A DNA stretch of 64,000 bases from Gloeopeniophorella convolvens (Eukaryota; Basidiomycota; Agaricomycetes; Russulales): NCBI GenBank assembly GCA_022496205.1, contig WTXD01000006.1, forward strand, positions 434,001 to 498,000. Direction: 5' to 3'. Made by a program: the position numbers and the translations under genes. Below, one piece after another: positions 35,534-46,958 of the stretch; position 1 is the stretch's first letter; every line of letters begins with the position of its first letter. The notes below the pieces were generated by a model. The model was not told where the DNA came from. It did no database searches and saw nothing but the letters and a program-made list of their open reading frames with translations.

Positions 35534-36512
35534 ATGCAGTTCCTTTTCGCAAGTGTCCTCTTCTATGCGGCTGCGCTCGTGCACGCCGTGCCGCTCATGC
35601 AGCGCATCGTGGTCGCCCCGCCCATCACGAGCCCGGTGGCGTCGACGGTGTGGACGCCGGGCAGCGACGAGCTGGTGACATGGTGCGTCGCGCTACTCTC
35701 TCTGCGCCCGTTAGCACTGCTCACCCTCTCAATAGGGATGCCTCCACTGTTCCGGCGGAGGGAAACTTCACCGGGCAGCTCGTGCTGGGTTTCCAGACGG
35801 AGGACAGCGAGAACCTTGACCTCGGTGCGTCCCCCTTCGCGTTCCCTACACGCATACACGTCTGACTGACGCGGCAACAAAGCCCACCCTCTGGCGGAGG
35901 GTTTTTCGCTTCGTGACGGTGCTGTCCATGTCACCTGTCCGGACGTGCCCACCAGGGACAACTACATCGTCGTCTGTAAGTAGGCGCCGCGCTTAATATA
36001 TCCATCCACTGACAGACCTGGGAAATACAGTGATTGGCGATTCCGGGAACGCGAGCCCGCAGTTCACGATCGCGAACGGCGCTGACAACGACGCGCGCGC
36101 GGCGCCGCAGGTTGCTACTTCGACCGTGAGCAGCCCGGCGGGTAGCCTGACTGGTGGACCTACTCCCATCGGGCCGTTGTCGTCGTCGCAGTTTTTGCCT
36201 AACCCGAGGCCCAGCTCCACCCCTCTGACGTCGGACTCTGGTTCCTCGACGTCCACTTCATCGGGATCCTCGTCGTCGACACCCACTTCGTCGTCCCCAC
36301 CGTCGTCGACGTCTGGCACAAGCTCCTCGGAGTCTGGATCCACGTCAGGCTCTTCGTCTAGCACCTCTTTTAGCTCGAGCTCCTCAGACTCTGCTCCGAC
36401 CTCCGTGCCATCCAACACGGGCTCCAGCAACGGTGCGCTGCCTCGCACGGTGAATGGTGCTGTGCTCTCTGCTTGCGCAGGTGCCACGATGGTTGCGATG
36501 TTCTTCTTCTGA
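35534..36512 (+). CDS. KRE9/KNH-type Ser/Thr-rich GPI-anchored surface protein (gene A)
   Basis: This protein belongs to the fungal Ser-Thr-rich GPI-anchored membrane family with a Kre9/Knh1 N-terminal domain; yeast relatives act in beta-1,6-glucan assembly, but the role of basidiomycete members is unproven. Four exons (35534..35682, 35736..35824, 35883..35975, 36031..36512) join in frame to 270 aa. A signal peptide (about 1-18) is followed by the Kre9-like domain (20-110) with ITSPVASTVWTPGSDELVTW, NFTGQLVLGF, ENLDL, NYIVV and IGDSGNASPQFTI. Next comes a long Ser/Thr stalk (about 135-240), a likely O-glycosylated spacer, and a hydrophobic GPI-type end (GAVLSACAGATMVAMFFF). It is a tandem paralogue of gene 37401 with identical intron phases and exon 2/3 sizes (89 and 93 nt). 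Confidence 0.85.
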
Positions 36513-36794
36513 ACGAGGCCGAAGCTAGGCCGTTGTATATGATGCGCCATGCATGAACACAGATGCATACTACTCATGGTTTTACGCACTACTCGACGTC
36601 CGTACGTACTTATTATGACTTTGTGATTCTTCTTGCGGTTTCTTGTAGCATACTGCTTCTTCTTGGGTACCAGCTAGGACACTATTCACTTTTTATACGA
36701 TATGTATCTAGTTTGGCCAAATGCACGACACGACTGTTCGCTTCTCCGCTCCAGTGGTCCGTCAGGCCAGGAGTATTAGAACTGCATTTGCATC

Positions 36795-37280
36795 AAGAAG
36801 CTCTCCAACTCGAGGAATTTTCTCGCGCCCGTCATCATTGGCAGTTTGCCATTCCGACCTGGGCTCCCCAACGTTATGGGCGCGAGCCGATCTGCCGCAC
36901 AAAGCCATGCGAAGCTTTGATCACGGCGGTAGAAAAAGGATGGCTAATGAGTTCTGGCTGCGATAGCGAGCGATTCTCGCCAATGGCCTGCAGAGTGTGC
37001 AATGTGCATGTGAACGCGTGAAAGGGACCGGACCGGAGCCTCGCGGTTGCGTCGGTGTCGCAGTTGTCAAACTTTGCCTCCAACTCCAACGCTCCGAAAC
37101 CGGACGCCACTCTCCCTTGACCGCCATGTACAGCGCCTACGACTGGAACCATTCCCGCACCAAGGAGAACGACCCGTGGCAAGCCCGTTGTCACGCACCC
37201 CGAGGCCTGTCTCGCACGCGGGGTTGTGAGAGGATTCGAAGCGATCGAACTGGAAGGGGCCATCACGAAGGCAGCCTGAT
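36795..37280 (+). repeat. Second copy of the duplicated upstream segment
   Basis: This is the partner of 34686-34960 and carries the same ordered blocks, ending with a near-identical block at 37216-37237. The 36513-37400 interval otherwise holds no gene and contains the 3' end of gene A and the promoter of gene B, with TATAAG at 37322-37327. Confidence 0.6.
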
Positions 37281-37400
37281 ATAGAACACCGTCAGATGCC
37301 CTCTCCCCGGGGCCGCCTCGCTATAAGATGCCCCAGCACCCTCGAGTCCTGCGAGGCCTTCCCTTCTCCCCTCCACGTCACGCCGCTCGCCCACCGTGCC

Positions 37401-38399
37401 ATGTCCCCCCTCGCGCTCGTCCTCCTCTGCCTCGCCGCGCTCGCACAGGCGGTGCCCTTCGCCAAGCGCATCGTCGTCGACCCGCACGTCACCAGCCCAG
37501 CCAGGGGCACCGTGTGGAACGTAGGCGATAAGGTGAACGTGACCTGGTGCGTTGCCCCTCCGCGCCCGCGCCGCAGCAGCTGAGATCCCGCTTGTGCGCA
37601 GGGACACCGCGGACATCCCCCCGCCGGGAAACTTCACCGGTCAGCTCATCCTCGGCTTCCAGATGAGCGACAGCGAGAACCTCGACCTCGGTGAGCCTGC
37701 GTGCTTCTATCGGCGCGCGGAGCGGCGCAGGGCCCTCCGACTCCCCAGGGCCCCGCACGCTCCGCCGCGCGTGCGCCTCAGGTGCGACACGCGGCGTGCT
37801 TACGCCCTACTTCTTGCCACGCAGACCACCCGCTCGCGAGCAACTTCTCGCTGAGCGCCGGCCAGGTGGAGATCTCCGTCCCGGACGTCGCGCCGCGCAC
37901 GAACTACATCGTTGTCCGTGCGTACCGAGCCTCCCCTCTGCGCGCGAGAGGCCGACGCTAACGCGCGATGCGCATGTGCAGTGTTCGGCGACTCTGGCAA
38001 CGCGAGCCCGCAGTTCACGATCGTCGACGGCGTCGACAACTCGACGTCCTCCTCTCCTACGGGAACCCCGACCGGTGTCCCACCCGTGTCGTCCTCGTCC
38101 CAGCCGCTCCCGCCCACGCCCACGCCCACATCCTCGTCCGTGCCCACGCCGCCTGCATCCTCTCCCGACTCAGACCCCTCCACGCCCCCGCCCGCGACGC
38201 CGCCTCCTGCATCTCCTAGTCCGCCTCCTCGAACCCGCCCGCCAGCTCCCCGTCGAGCCCTGCAGGGTCTTCATCGGGTGCGGGAGCATCGCCGTCGCCC
38301 ATCGGCGCGTCGACAGGCGGCGCGATTGCGGCGCACGGCCTCCACGCGGGCGCGCTGTCCCTCTGCGCGGCCGCACTGAGCTTCGTGCTTCTCCTCTAA
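37401..38399 (+). CDS. KRE9/KNH-type surface protein with optional GPI end (gene B)
   Basis: This is a tandem paralogue of gene A. The first four exons (37401..37546, 37602..37690, 37825..37917, 37982 onward) encode a signal peptide and Kre9-like domain with VTSPARGTVWNVGDKVNVTW, NFTGQLILGF, ENLDL and FGDSGNASPQFTI. Two 3' readings are possible. If GTGCCC...TCCTAG (38140-38219, 80 nt) is removed, exons 37982..38139 and 38220..38399 give a 221-aa protein ending in a Ser/Gly/Pro stalk and the hydrophobic GPI-type tail LSLCAAALSFVLLL. If it is retained, the frame runs through a Pro/Ser stretch into an Arg-rich tail and stops at 38379, giving a protein with no anchor signal. I favour the spliced form because it restores the family C-terminus. 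Confidence 0.75.
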
Positions 38400-39096
38400 C
38401 GCTCCCCGGCCCCTTGAGGCAGGGCAACGATATTGCCATCGCCCGCCGCCATCACGCCTCCCCTGATGGCGGCGCCAATGAAACACCACGATTGATTTAG
38501 GACACTCTCATCTCCACGAACTTTTCGGATCTACTTCACATTTCGCTTGCACCTCCGCGCCGTTCTTGCGCCTTTGGCGGCTGCAGACAGGACTTTTTCG
38601 CTTGCTTGGCTTTTCTTGTTCTTCATCGTGTTGTTGCATTAGTAGCATTTTCTGGATAACGTACTTGACGATCTTCTTACTTCGGAATCACACACCCGCC
38701 TGAGCCAGCCCGAATACCGTGGATGCGAGCGCATTAAAACACTTGTCTCCGGTCAACGCAACCTCTCGCAGGTTTGGCGCCCGAGCCGCAACGCCGCAAT
38801 ATGAAACAGGCGACCCGAGAACGAAAGAAAGCTTCGTGCACCCCGCACGCAGGCGAGCAAGCCCGGGGCGCTGGCTGACGGGATGGTACCGCGATCTGCA
38901 CCCACGAACGCAAAAAGGCAAAGGTAATTCCGGATGCACGAGGTGCGGCCTGGGTCGCCCGCGACGCGCGCAGTAAGTACAGCAAGAGTAAGAGAGTGTA
39001 TATATGGACGAGGTAAGCGCCTCCTGGCGTCTATATGCGTTTAGAGGCAATCCGCGTGCGTGAGACAAATTTATGGTTTTGGGTGCGAGTGGGGTC
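38400..39096. other. Convergent intergenic region
   Basis: These 697 bp lie between the 3' end of gene B and that of the CFA-synthase-like gene. No gene is seen. A T-rich stretch at about 38590-38660 is likely the 3' UTR of gene B. Confidence 0.5.
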
Positions 39097-41162
39097 TCAT
39101 TCGTAGACGTCGCAGCCCATATCTTCGTAGCCCTCGCGCGTGAAGGTGATGATGTGATCTATTTCAGCGCGTCAGCGCGCGGCAAGAACGATAAGAGAAA
39201 GGAGGGATGCATGCCGCCTAGGGTGCGCGTCGAGAAGCCGACTTCGCAGTAGCAGCTGCAAGAAAGACATCGACGATCAGCCCGGTTCCCACTTCTCCGC
39301 TTCTCCACTACTCACAAGTAATCTGTCCGCCACAGGAGCCAGTCAGTACCTCCCGCCAAGATGCAGCGCAACACTCACAGATCCACTTGCGCCGGAACAC
39401 CGCGAGCTCGCGCTGGCCCTGCTCGCCGTCAAACACGCCCGGGTGGTCCGCACGCAGCGCGCGCTCGACGTCCGCGAAGCGCGCCTCGAAGCGGCGCCGC
39501 CACTCGCGTAGCGTGCGCGCGTAGTGCGGGCCGATGTTCCCGATCGACTCGACGAGCAGCGCGCCGCGCGTCGTGCGCGCCATCGTCTCGACGAGGAGTG
39601 TCACGGTGGGCAGGAGGCCGCCCGGGAAGACTGCGAACGTGCGTGAGCGCAAGGTTGGCGTGTAGCGAACTCGAGCGTACTCTGGACGTGCCGTGAGCTT
39701 CCTGGCGATCATCGACGAACAAGGAAAGGGCTTACCCATTTTTGGATAAAGTCCAACCGCTTCGAGTAGTCGTCGAAGCCTGCTCAAACAGGGCCGCGTC
39801 TGAGAATCACAAAGCAAGGGAGAAGCGCGCGAAGATACGCACGCGCTTCGGGGATCGTGATGCCCTGGATAACGCCCGCCGCCTCGCGCGGCTTCAGCGC
39901 GCGGTCGATCGCCGCCCAGTACGCCGGGATGTTCTCCAGCCCGACCGCCTCAACCATCTCGACGCTCACGACACGGTCGAACAGCCCGTCCCACGCGCTG
40001 GGCATCTCGCGGTAGTCCACGAGGTGCACGCGCACGCGGTCGCCCACCCCATGGTGCGTCGCGAGCGCCTCGACGTACGCGCGCTGGTTCTCGGACAGCG
40101 TGATGCTGTCGACCTCCGCACCCGGGTACGTGCGCACGATGTGCAGCGCGAGCGCGCCCCAGCCGCTGCCGATCTCGAGCACGCGGTGCCCCGGCCGGAT
40201 GCGTGCGCGCGTCGCGATGTGCGCGAGCTTGCGCTGCTGCGCGTCCGCGAGCGTGTCTCCCTCGGTGGGCGTCGGCTGCGTCGAGGCGGTCGGCGAGCTG
40301 GAGGCGGCGGACGACAGCGGCGAGGCGGCGTCGGCGGTCGGCGAGGGCGTGAGCAGCTCGCGCACGTGCTCCGAGCTGAGCTTGAGCAGCGGGGTTTCGC
40401 CGCGGAGGTCGCCGTCCAGGTCGGCGAAGATCGCGCTCGAGTATGTCATGTCTTTGGATAAGAAAGCTAGGAGGGCAGGCCCTTAGCCGAGGACAAGGAG
40501 GCATAGGTTGACGAAATACCTTTAAACATGTCATCGGAGAGGTCGTAATGGGCTGAGATGTTAGAGCGAGCGTTGCCTAGGGTGTTCATAAAGCGGTATG
40601 TTGTGAGTCTCTGGGGTAAATTGAAGAGCCAAGAGACAGTAGGGTTGAATGATGATAGGTTTTCCTTGTTCCTAATGAAGATCTATATAAAGCGTTGACA
40701 AGCATGCATAGGATGATGTTGCGCGAGACTTACGAGGAAAACAGAGATGAGATCATCACAAGCAACATCGCCGAACATGTATGCCTCCGAGAAGCCAAGG
40801 TCGAACATCGTGCACAAGCGGACCCAGAAGGCATCATTGAGAACCCTCAGCTCAGCCTGTGGCTGGACATCCTTCTCGCTGATCTCGGCGTTCTCGGGAA
40901 ACTCGTATGTGCACCTGTCAGTGATGATCCGCAGCCGCCCGACAGTAATTCTACGCAGAGTGCTACCGGAGGCGGCGATCAGCATTCGCTAGGGGTAACG
41001 GGTAGCATGCACCTACGAGACGACCGCCTTCTCGGCCAGCGAAGCTACAGGGCCATAGCTCGTGGTGAAGACCTTCTCGCGGACGAAACCAAGGGCATTG
41101 TCGGCGGCGCTCCAGAGCGACGAGGGGTGCTTGTGGACGGTATCGAGGAGTTGTGCGCTCAT
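39097..41162 (-). CDS. Cyclopropane-fatty-acyl-phospholipid synthase-like methyltransferase
   Basis: This is an SAM-dependent enzyme of the CFA-synthase family, which in bacteria adds a methylene to double bonds of phospholipid acyl chains. Ten exons join in frame to 517 aa: 41017..41162, 40734..40962, 40520..40682, 39843..40451, 39736..39779, 39681..39681, 39379..39630, 39316..39322, 39215..39255, 39097..39158. Residues 50-180 form the N-terminal substrate domain (DAFWVRLCTMFDLGFSEAYM; AHYDLSDDMFKDMTYSSAIF). The SAM motif VLEIGSGWGALALHI starts near residue 270, followed by VSVEMVEAVG and the end domain with QKWIFPGGLLPT and EVGFSTRTLG. A Ser/Pro insert (about 210-245) precedes the SAM motif. 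From memory, bacterial enzymes have LHTI where this reads QGITIP, so chemistry may differ. The 1-nt exon at 39681 and 7-nt exon at 39316-39322 are needed for the conserved reading. The last intron has a GC donor. Confidence 0.88.
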
Positions 41163-41958
41163 GTTAGCGGTGGGTGATCCTCCCAGGTGGTGTCCCATGG
41201 CTTTATGAGGACCGTGAGTTTGACCGTCGCCGAGGCACCGGGCACAAGATCTATGCCGTCCGATGGGATGGAATGTTGCTGAGCGACGGCGTTATGTGCG
41301 AGCTCTACCTGCCACACGTCATTGCGGCCGCTCGGTTGCCTGTTCCGATCGTGGTCGTGCGAGGGTGTTAATTTTAATTGCTCGATTTGCCCGCCCGCAT
41401 TGTCGCTCGGATCCTGTGCGCGTCCGTTCGCCTCCCTCCATGCACCGCCGTACTCCTGGAGCGCAACCGGCTGTTGCACATATTGATCGCTTCACGTATC
41501 GGAGTGCTTTATGTTCAACATACATGCATAATCTGTCAGCCTCAGAGGCGGCTAGCTTCTTTTGATGATAGCACGTACATGGAACCGACGGAGCGTCATG
41601 GCATACTGAACGCCACAGGACATCACAAATGGGCCCGGCGTCGTTATTGGGAACCGTCGTGGATGTCCGGACAGCCTCAGGAAATAGCAGGGCCTCCCAA
41701 AGACGGGTCGCCCGCGCTGCCTTGGCACCATTATGACAGTCAGATGAGCAGTCCCATGAGGACTTGTCCTTCCTCGCCAGCAGCAGCGCAGGGGGACGGA
41801 TCACTTGTGTCTACCCCGACATGCAACGTTCAGCATCGTACGTGGTATTCGTCTGCTAGCAGAGTCGGAACCGTATCAAATGCGTATGATTCAACACATG
41901 ATTATAACAGGTATTGCGCTTGCCTACACAACCAACAATCCCCAACAAGCCAAAGCTA
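41163..41958. other. Intergenic region
   Basis: This region lies upstream of the CFA-synthase-like start and downstream of the RIF1 paralogue. A minus-strand frame (41159-41479) runs into the CFA-synthase start but has no recognisable domain, so I do not join it. No other feature is visible. Confidence 0.45.
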
Positions 41959-44900
41959 TTAACAGCTTCCATGCCGTACGGGCGCCTGCTCGCAGGTGGG
42001 TCCCGCATCGGATGCGCCAGCATTCTTCGCAAGCGCTCGTAGCACATTCTTGCTAGCTGCCTCGAAGAGCCGTACTGAGGTTGCCAGCTCGTGCGTGGGC
42101 AACTGCGATACCCCCGCTTGCAGAAATACATCTTGCACCTCGTTCATGACGGCTGTGAACCGTGACGATGGTGTAGCAGCGCGTGTGAGAGGCTGTGGCA
42201 GGGCAGGCGGTCTCAAAGGGCCCTCATGCAGGTCTTAATTCCTCGGTCAGAAGTGAGTTGCAACAGGGGTGGATGCCTAATCACCTGGCACACGACGCGC
42301 GGGAGGAGATGTCTGTCCACTGCGCTGGTAAACGTCCGGCGTTTCGGGTACTACGTGCGGGAATCATGTTCGCTTGGCAACCAGGTCATATCGGTGTCAA
42401 AGAGCCTCACCGATCTCGTCACCTGCCAACAATTCCCGTATCGTCCTGCGTACAAACGGCGTGTCTGGTGTGACTTCCCAAGATTCGTAGTCTTCGTACG
42501 GAGTAGGTTGCATTCGTTCGTCAGCCCGCTTGGGTTGGGCCTTCCGACGGCGCAATATTTCGCGAAGAGGCACGAGCTCGACGCAGTCCATGACCATCTT
42601 TGAGCGCGGAACTGCCTTCTGAGTCGAGTGTGACCTCCAGTTACTGTCTACAGGCGATGAGGTCCGCGTAAGCGGCGCCGAGCGTGTGTGAAGCTCGTGA
42701 CTAGAGGATGAACATCGGCGTTTGGCCGCAGACGCATTGTCTGATGCACTACGTTTCTTGGGATTGATTGTGGAGCGTGATGGTTCCGTGAGTTTCCTTT
42801 GGACGTCGCCATTCACCGGTGAATCGTCCTCAAGCTGTGGCACTGCGACGACTTTGGGGCTACCGGCTGGCTGGAGTCGTTGCCACGTAGAACCCTGGAT
42901 AAACTCAGGGATTGATCTTGGTGGTGGCACTGCCGCAGCTAGAGTCCCAAATAGTGAATCCGGAAATATACCACACTGCATCACAGGGGAGCTATGAGGC
43001 ATGATTACGGCCTAAAGATAAGCATTTAATTACCTCCATCGAGGGTGTATCCAAATCCTGTGTTCTCGCGTTGTTTCCGGAGACTGGTGGTGTGACTGCT
43101 TGTATCGACAAATGTGCCCCTCCATTGTGAAATTGTGTCTGTGTCTGTGAGCTTGAGCTCAAGGGCTCCATGCCCACTGGCAATTTTCCGTCATGAATGC
43201 GCACGCAGGCTTGAACGCACGTCCGCAGATCGTCTCTGTATGCGTTCGCGGGTAACGCGAGACGCTTGTATGCCGCACTGAAGAACTCCTGGAACGCAAA
43301 GGGACCTTTCGCTGGATGTGGGATGTGCGAAAATGCGGAGGTAAGCAGAGGAGCCACTGCATTCAAAGAGGCAACAGATGGCGAAACGTCTTGCAAGCGC
43401 TTGAGGATGGAGATGTAAAGAGGTGCGAGCTACGGAGACGATTAGTCTGTGTCTGGTCATTGCACAAATTACGCACATCAGCGTTGTACTCGCTGTCAGA
43501 CACTAGAGCATGCTTGTCTTCGATCCATACAGCCAAACCCGCTTGTAGGTGTAAGACAGCTGGCTCGAACAACAATGCAGGAAGCGAGATCATAACATTG
43601 TGCAGCACACCGAGTGCTTCGAATACTGCATCCAACGCGTCGGGATGCGGTTGACGGGAATACGAGGCCATAAGCGCGGAGCTCAGATATGTGAGAACGT
43701 TAACAGGAACCGATACTTTGCCGTCAAGTTCAAGGTGCCGAAGCATGGCTACAGCAAGCCGCAACGCCGTGGAGATAGAAAGACTAAACCATTTCTATAT
43801 TAGATGTGGCTGGGAGAGAAGATGCGCCTACCTTGAAAGTACGATCAACAACTGGCTAGATATGCCCTCGATGACGTCGACCATTTTCACCGATATTACC
43901 GCAGCCGAAGAAGCACCTCGCTCAAAGACTTGTTCCCAGACGTCAAGTTCTTCAGTTGACATTTCCCATGAACTGGATGAAATGACCATGTAGATGAGAA
44001 GGGAGCATTAGAGATGGTACGAGCACTGACCTCATTGGGAGAACAAGAAACGAGACGGTGTTCTGCAAGTTGCTGAACTGGGACTCCTTCCAGGACGTCG
44101 CAGTGAGACGCCACAGTTGCCTCTTAAACTCTAAAGTGTCCTGTGAGTCATCTTGTGCCGAGATTAGCTCAAGTACATTGACCCCAGCTGCTATCAGAGC
44201 CGAGCATAGCGAGGACCAGTTCTTGAGGACATCCTCGTTGGACAGGTGAAAGGCGCGCCGCGAAACAGACGCTAACAGTGACGAAGCGACGGCGACAAGC
44301 CAAGCTTGCGAAAAGATGCTTTGAACGGCCGCCCAGAGCTGTGTGAGCACCGAGAGGGCTCGTATCTGGAGCTCGAGGGAATCTGCCTCTCCGGACAGCA
44401 TGATCGTTGGTCCCGGGAGGAAACCAGAGAGAAGATTGGGTAGCTGTAAGGAAAACTCGGCGAGATTATTGAGGTCCTGATCAAGATGGGCCTTCACAAG
44501 GAGAAGCGATTGCCAAACGCTGAGAGCAGCGCACTGTTTCGAGAATGAGCAAGAGAGCAGATCAAAGACCGTGAAGCCTACCGCAAGGTCTACTCCGCCA
44601 TAATTGAAATGGTTCTGGACAACGAGAACGAGGCACTCAAACACTACCTCCCAGTGGAGCAGAACCTCCTCTTCCGATAGACACCTAGGCGGAAAAAAGC
44701 TCGCTAAGCCTGCCAACTCCTCAACTCTACTCTTGTCGGCGCGGAGAAGGGATCCGTCCAGGAGGAATTGTGATAGAAGAGAGTCTTCGGACCACGACGC
44801 CGAAGGTACGTCGCCTACAGAGGTCGCAACTTTGCATGTGATGCACACAAGGAGCCGAAGACCGTCCTCTCGAACGATTGCAGATTGGCTTGACAACATA

Positions 44901-46387
44901 TCACGAACGACATCGATGGTGCTGGGGATTATCCATCTCCGGGAACCACCGGCTAAGCTAGGTGATGCTCCCAATAACGATGAAACCAAAGCTCCGCCAA
45001 GACCATTTCCTAGAGCTTGCTTGAGTACCCGGACGCTGCGCTGGAAAATGTCGACGCTGGCCTCCGTAAATGGCTTTTGCTGAGCACGGAGCTGGGACAT
45101 TGACCAGATAAAAGTGCGCCACACATGAGGGTGCAATGCTTGTCCCAGAGGGCGACCCTTAGCCTTGTGCGTAGTAGTGAGGAGGAGCTTGAGGGGCCCA
45201 GGACTCGCGAATAGGGAGGCGCCGAGCATGATTGTGAAGCTGGCCGTCACCGTGAGCGCCCAAGGTGTGTTGCAACCTACATCATCGAGGTGCTTGGAGA
45301 TGACAGCTTCATCTAACAACAACGCAAGCTTTCGCGAAGACGCGGGCCTACGGGTGGTTTCAGGTACAAGGAAGGCGTTTGTATGGAAGGCTATTGTGTC
45401 TATTGTCTTCTGAGAGACAACGGTTCGATGCATAGTAATCGTCCGGGAAAATGCCGCGAGGACTATGGCTACATGGTGGCGTAATTCGGGGGACGAGTGC
45501 ATGATGAGGGGGAGAACAAAAGGAAGCAGCTCAGTGGTATCCGCGACAGAAATGGGTCCATGCCTGGTCATCAAGCTAACGATGCACTGACAACGTCGGT
45601 CAACTTTGGGGAATAATGGCAGAACATACAAGCGTACCTCCAGGGCATCCACTATAGCTACATGATCGTGAGTCTCTTGGCGATTGTCGTCGAGGATGGT
45701 TTCGAGGTATGAACAAATATCTTTAATTCGGAGAACCAGAACACTTTGAGGAAGCTGTTGAGTTCGAAGAATCCACCCCGCGACTGCACTGATCTTCGGG
45801 GCATTGAAGGAAGGAAGTTGAGAGCGGGTAATCATAAGGACATCGTCCAAAAGTAAGCCGAGATCTCCCTCTGGTAGTATCGTCAGAGCATGACTTGAGA
45901 TCGAAAAAGAGGACCCACCGGAGAACAAACTCGAAAGGGGTGGGAGCCTGAAAACTTCTGACAAGAGACGCAGGGCATACAGACAGAGCAATGATGATTC
46001 GCTGGCACACTTTGGATTGCATGCTGCCCCGACGCAGATGCTCCCTTCCGCGGCCACGGAGAACCGAGCGCCGCACTCGTACGAATCACGTTGAACGTGG
46101 ACACGTAAGGCTCGCGAGACGTCCCTCCGCAACGCGACCACTATCGACGCGCAGTTGGTTTGTAATGGTGCAAGTGCTGTAATCGGGATGGGGACCGCTT
46201 CAAGGTCACTAGACAACCGCCGAATCCTAGTAGAGAGTATGTGGTAGGCTTCAAGGATATCGTGGAGTGAGAGGGAGTCCGGCGCAACGGCCTGGGTCGA
46301 GTGGACGATGGCTTCGACGGGACTCAGGAGATAGCTAGTCAGAGTCAATGGATCCTCATCGTCAGAGGGCGTAGGTAAGTTAGACAT
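41959..46387 (-). CDS. Diverged RIF1-like paralogue (helical-repeat nuclear protein)
   Basis: Exons 44031..46387, 43832..43972, 43477..43783, 43034..43429 and about 42411..42975 join in frame. A last exon ending at 41959 is probable but its junction is unresolved. The protein is about 1330 aa. Most is leucine-rich HEAT-like helix, followed by a disordered tail with a basic NLS-like patch (PKKRSASDNASAAKRR). It aligns with the RIF1-like gene at 28470-33295: EELDVWEQVF against EDVDAWDATL, and LAVWIEDKHALVSDSEYNAD against LGVWVADQHKVFTAEEYAFD. Introns fall at the same points after the VLPM/CVPF segment and after YNAD/YAFD. The N-terminus (MSNLPTPSDDEDP) lacks the RVxF and SILK motifs of the other copy. 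The exon-1 coding run of 785 codons is uninterrupted, so the gene is not obviously decayed. Function is inferred only from the paralogue. Confidence 0.75.
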
Positions 46388-46958
46388 TGACGTCAGGAAT
46401 TAGGGGAGCCCAAGAGGAAGAGTATATGATTGCGTGACACTGGGAAGTTTGGTTGAACAAGGTACCCAGACAAGAGCATTACTGTTCCATGCTCACCAGG
46501 TCGATAGTTAGTTGGGCAAGTCGCGTCGGTCGCTCACTCCAAGTCGTACACCTTGAGCAGACATGTCAGATTCTGGAGTTGTATGCGCTGTCCGAAGACC
46601 AGGGCAAACGAATGCGCCCCGATTGTATGCGCGTTGAGTGGTGACAAGAGACGCGACCGGCGGGACTTCGTTGATGACAGATGTTGAGTTGAGAAATTGG
46701 AATTCCTATTTGGACAAATCACATGACTGTGACACAGAGTGTCACACGGGCTCGGAATCGAGATCCGCGGGGCTCGGAACGGGATCCAGCACGGGGCGGC
46801 GGATTTTGCTTTCTGCTTCCAACGATGCCTGACATCATGCTAGCAATGTGGCTATGATCTACAGAGAAAACTATCAAGTGCGTGTTGGGAAATATACAGG
46901 TCACAGTGGACGTGGGTAAGTGCCTGATCATGCTGCCCATGCCGTCACCAGATATCAC
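46388..46958. other. Intergenic region between RIF1 paralogue and tRNA
   Basis: This 571-bp stretch has no supportable gene. It holds the promoter of the RIF1-like paralogue (minus strand) and the 5' flank of the tRNA. Confidence 0.5.

Noticed and set aside
41159..41479. Extending the CFA-synthase-like gene upstream into an N-terminal oxidase fusion, as I remember for some basidiomycete genes.
   Set aside because: The upstream frame has no FAD or Rossmann motif and the ATG at 41162 gives a sensible start, so fusion is not supported.
43012..43033. A possible 22-nt intron in the RIF1-like paralogue (GTAATT...TTTAG).
   Set aside because: A 58-nt intron using the same donor and the acceptor GATGCAG (42976-43033) is also in frame and has normal size. 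I use that one.
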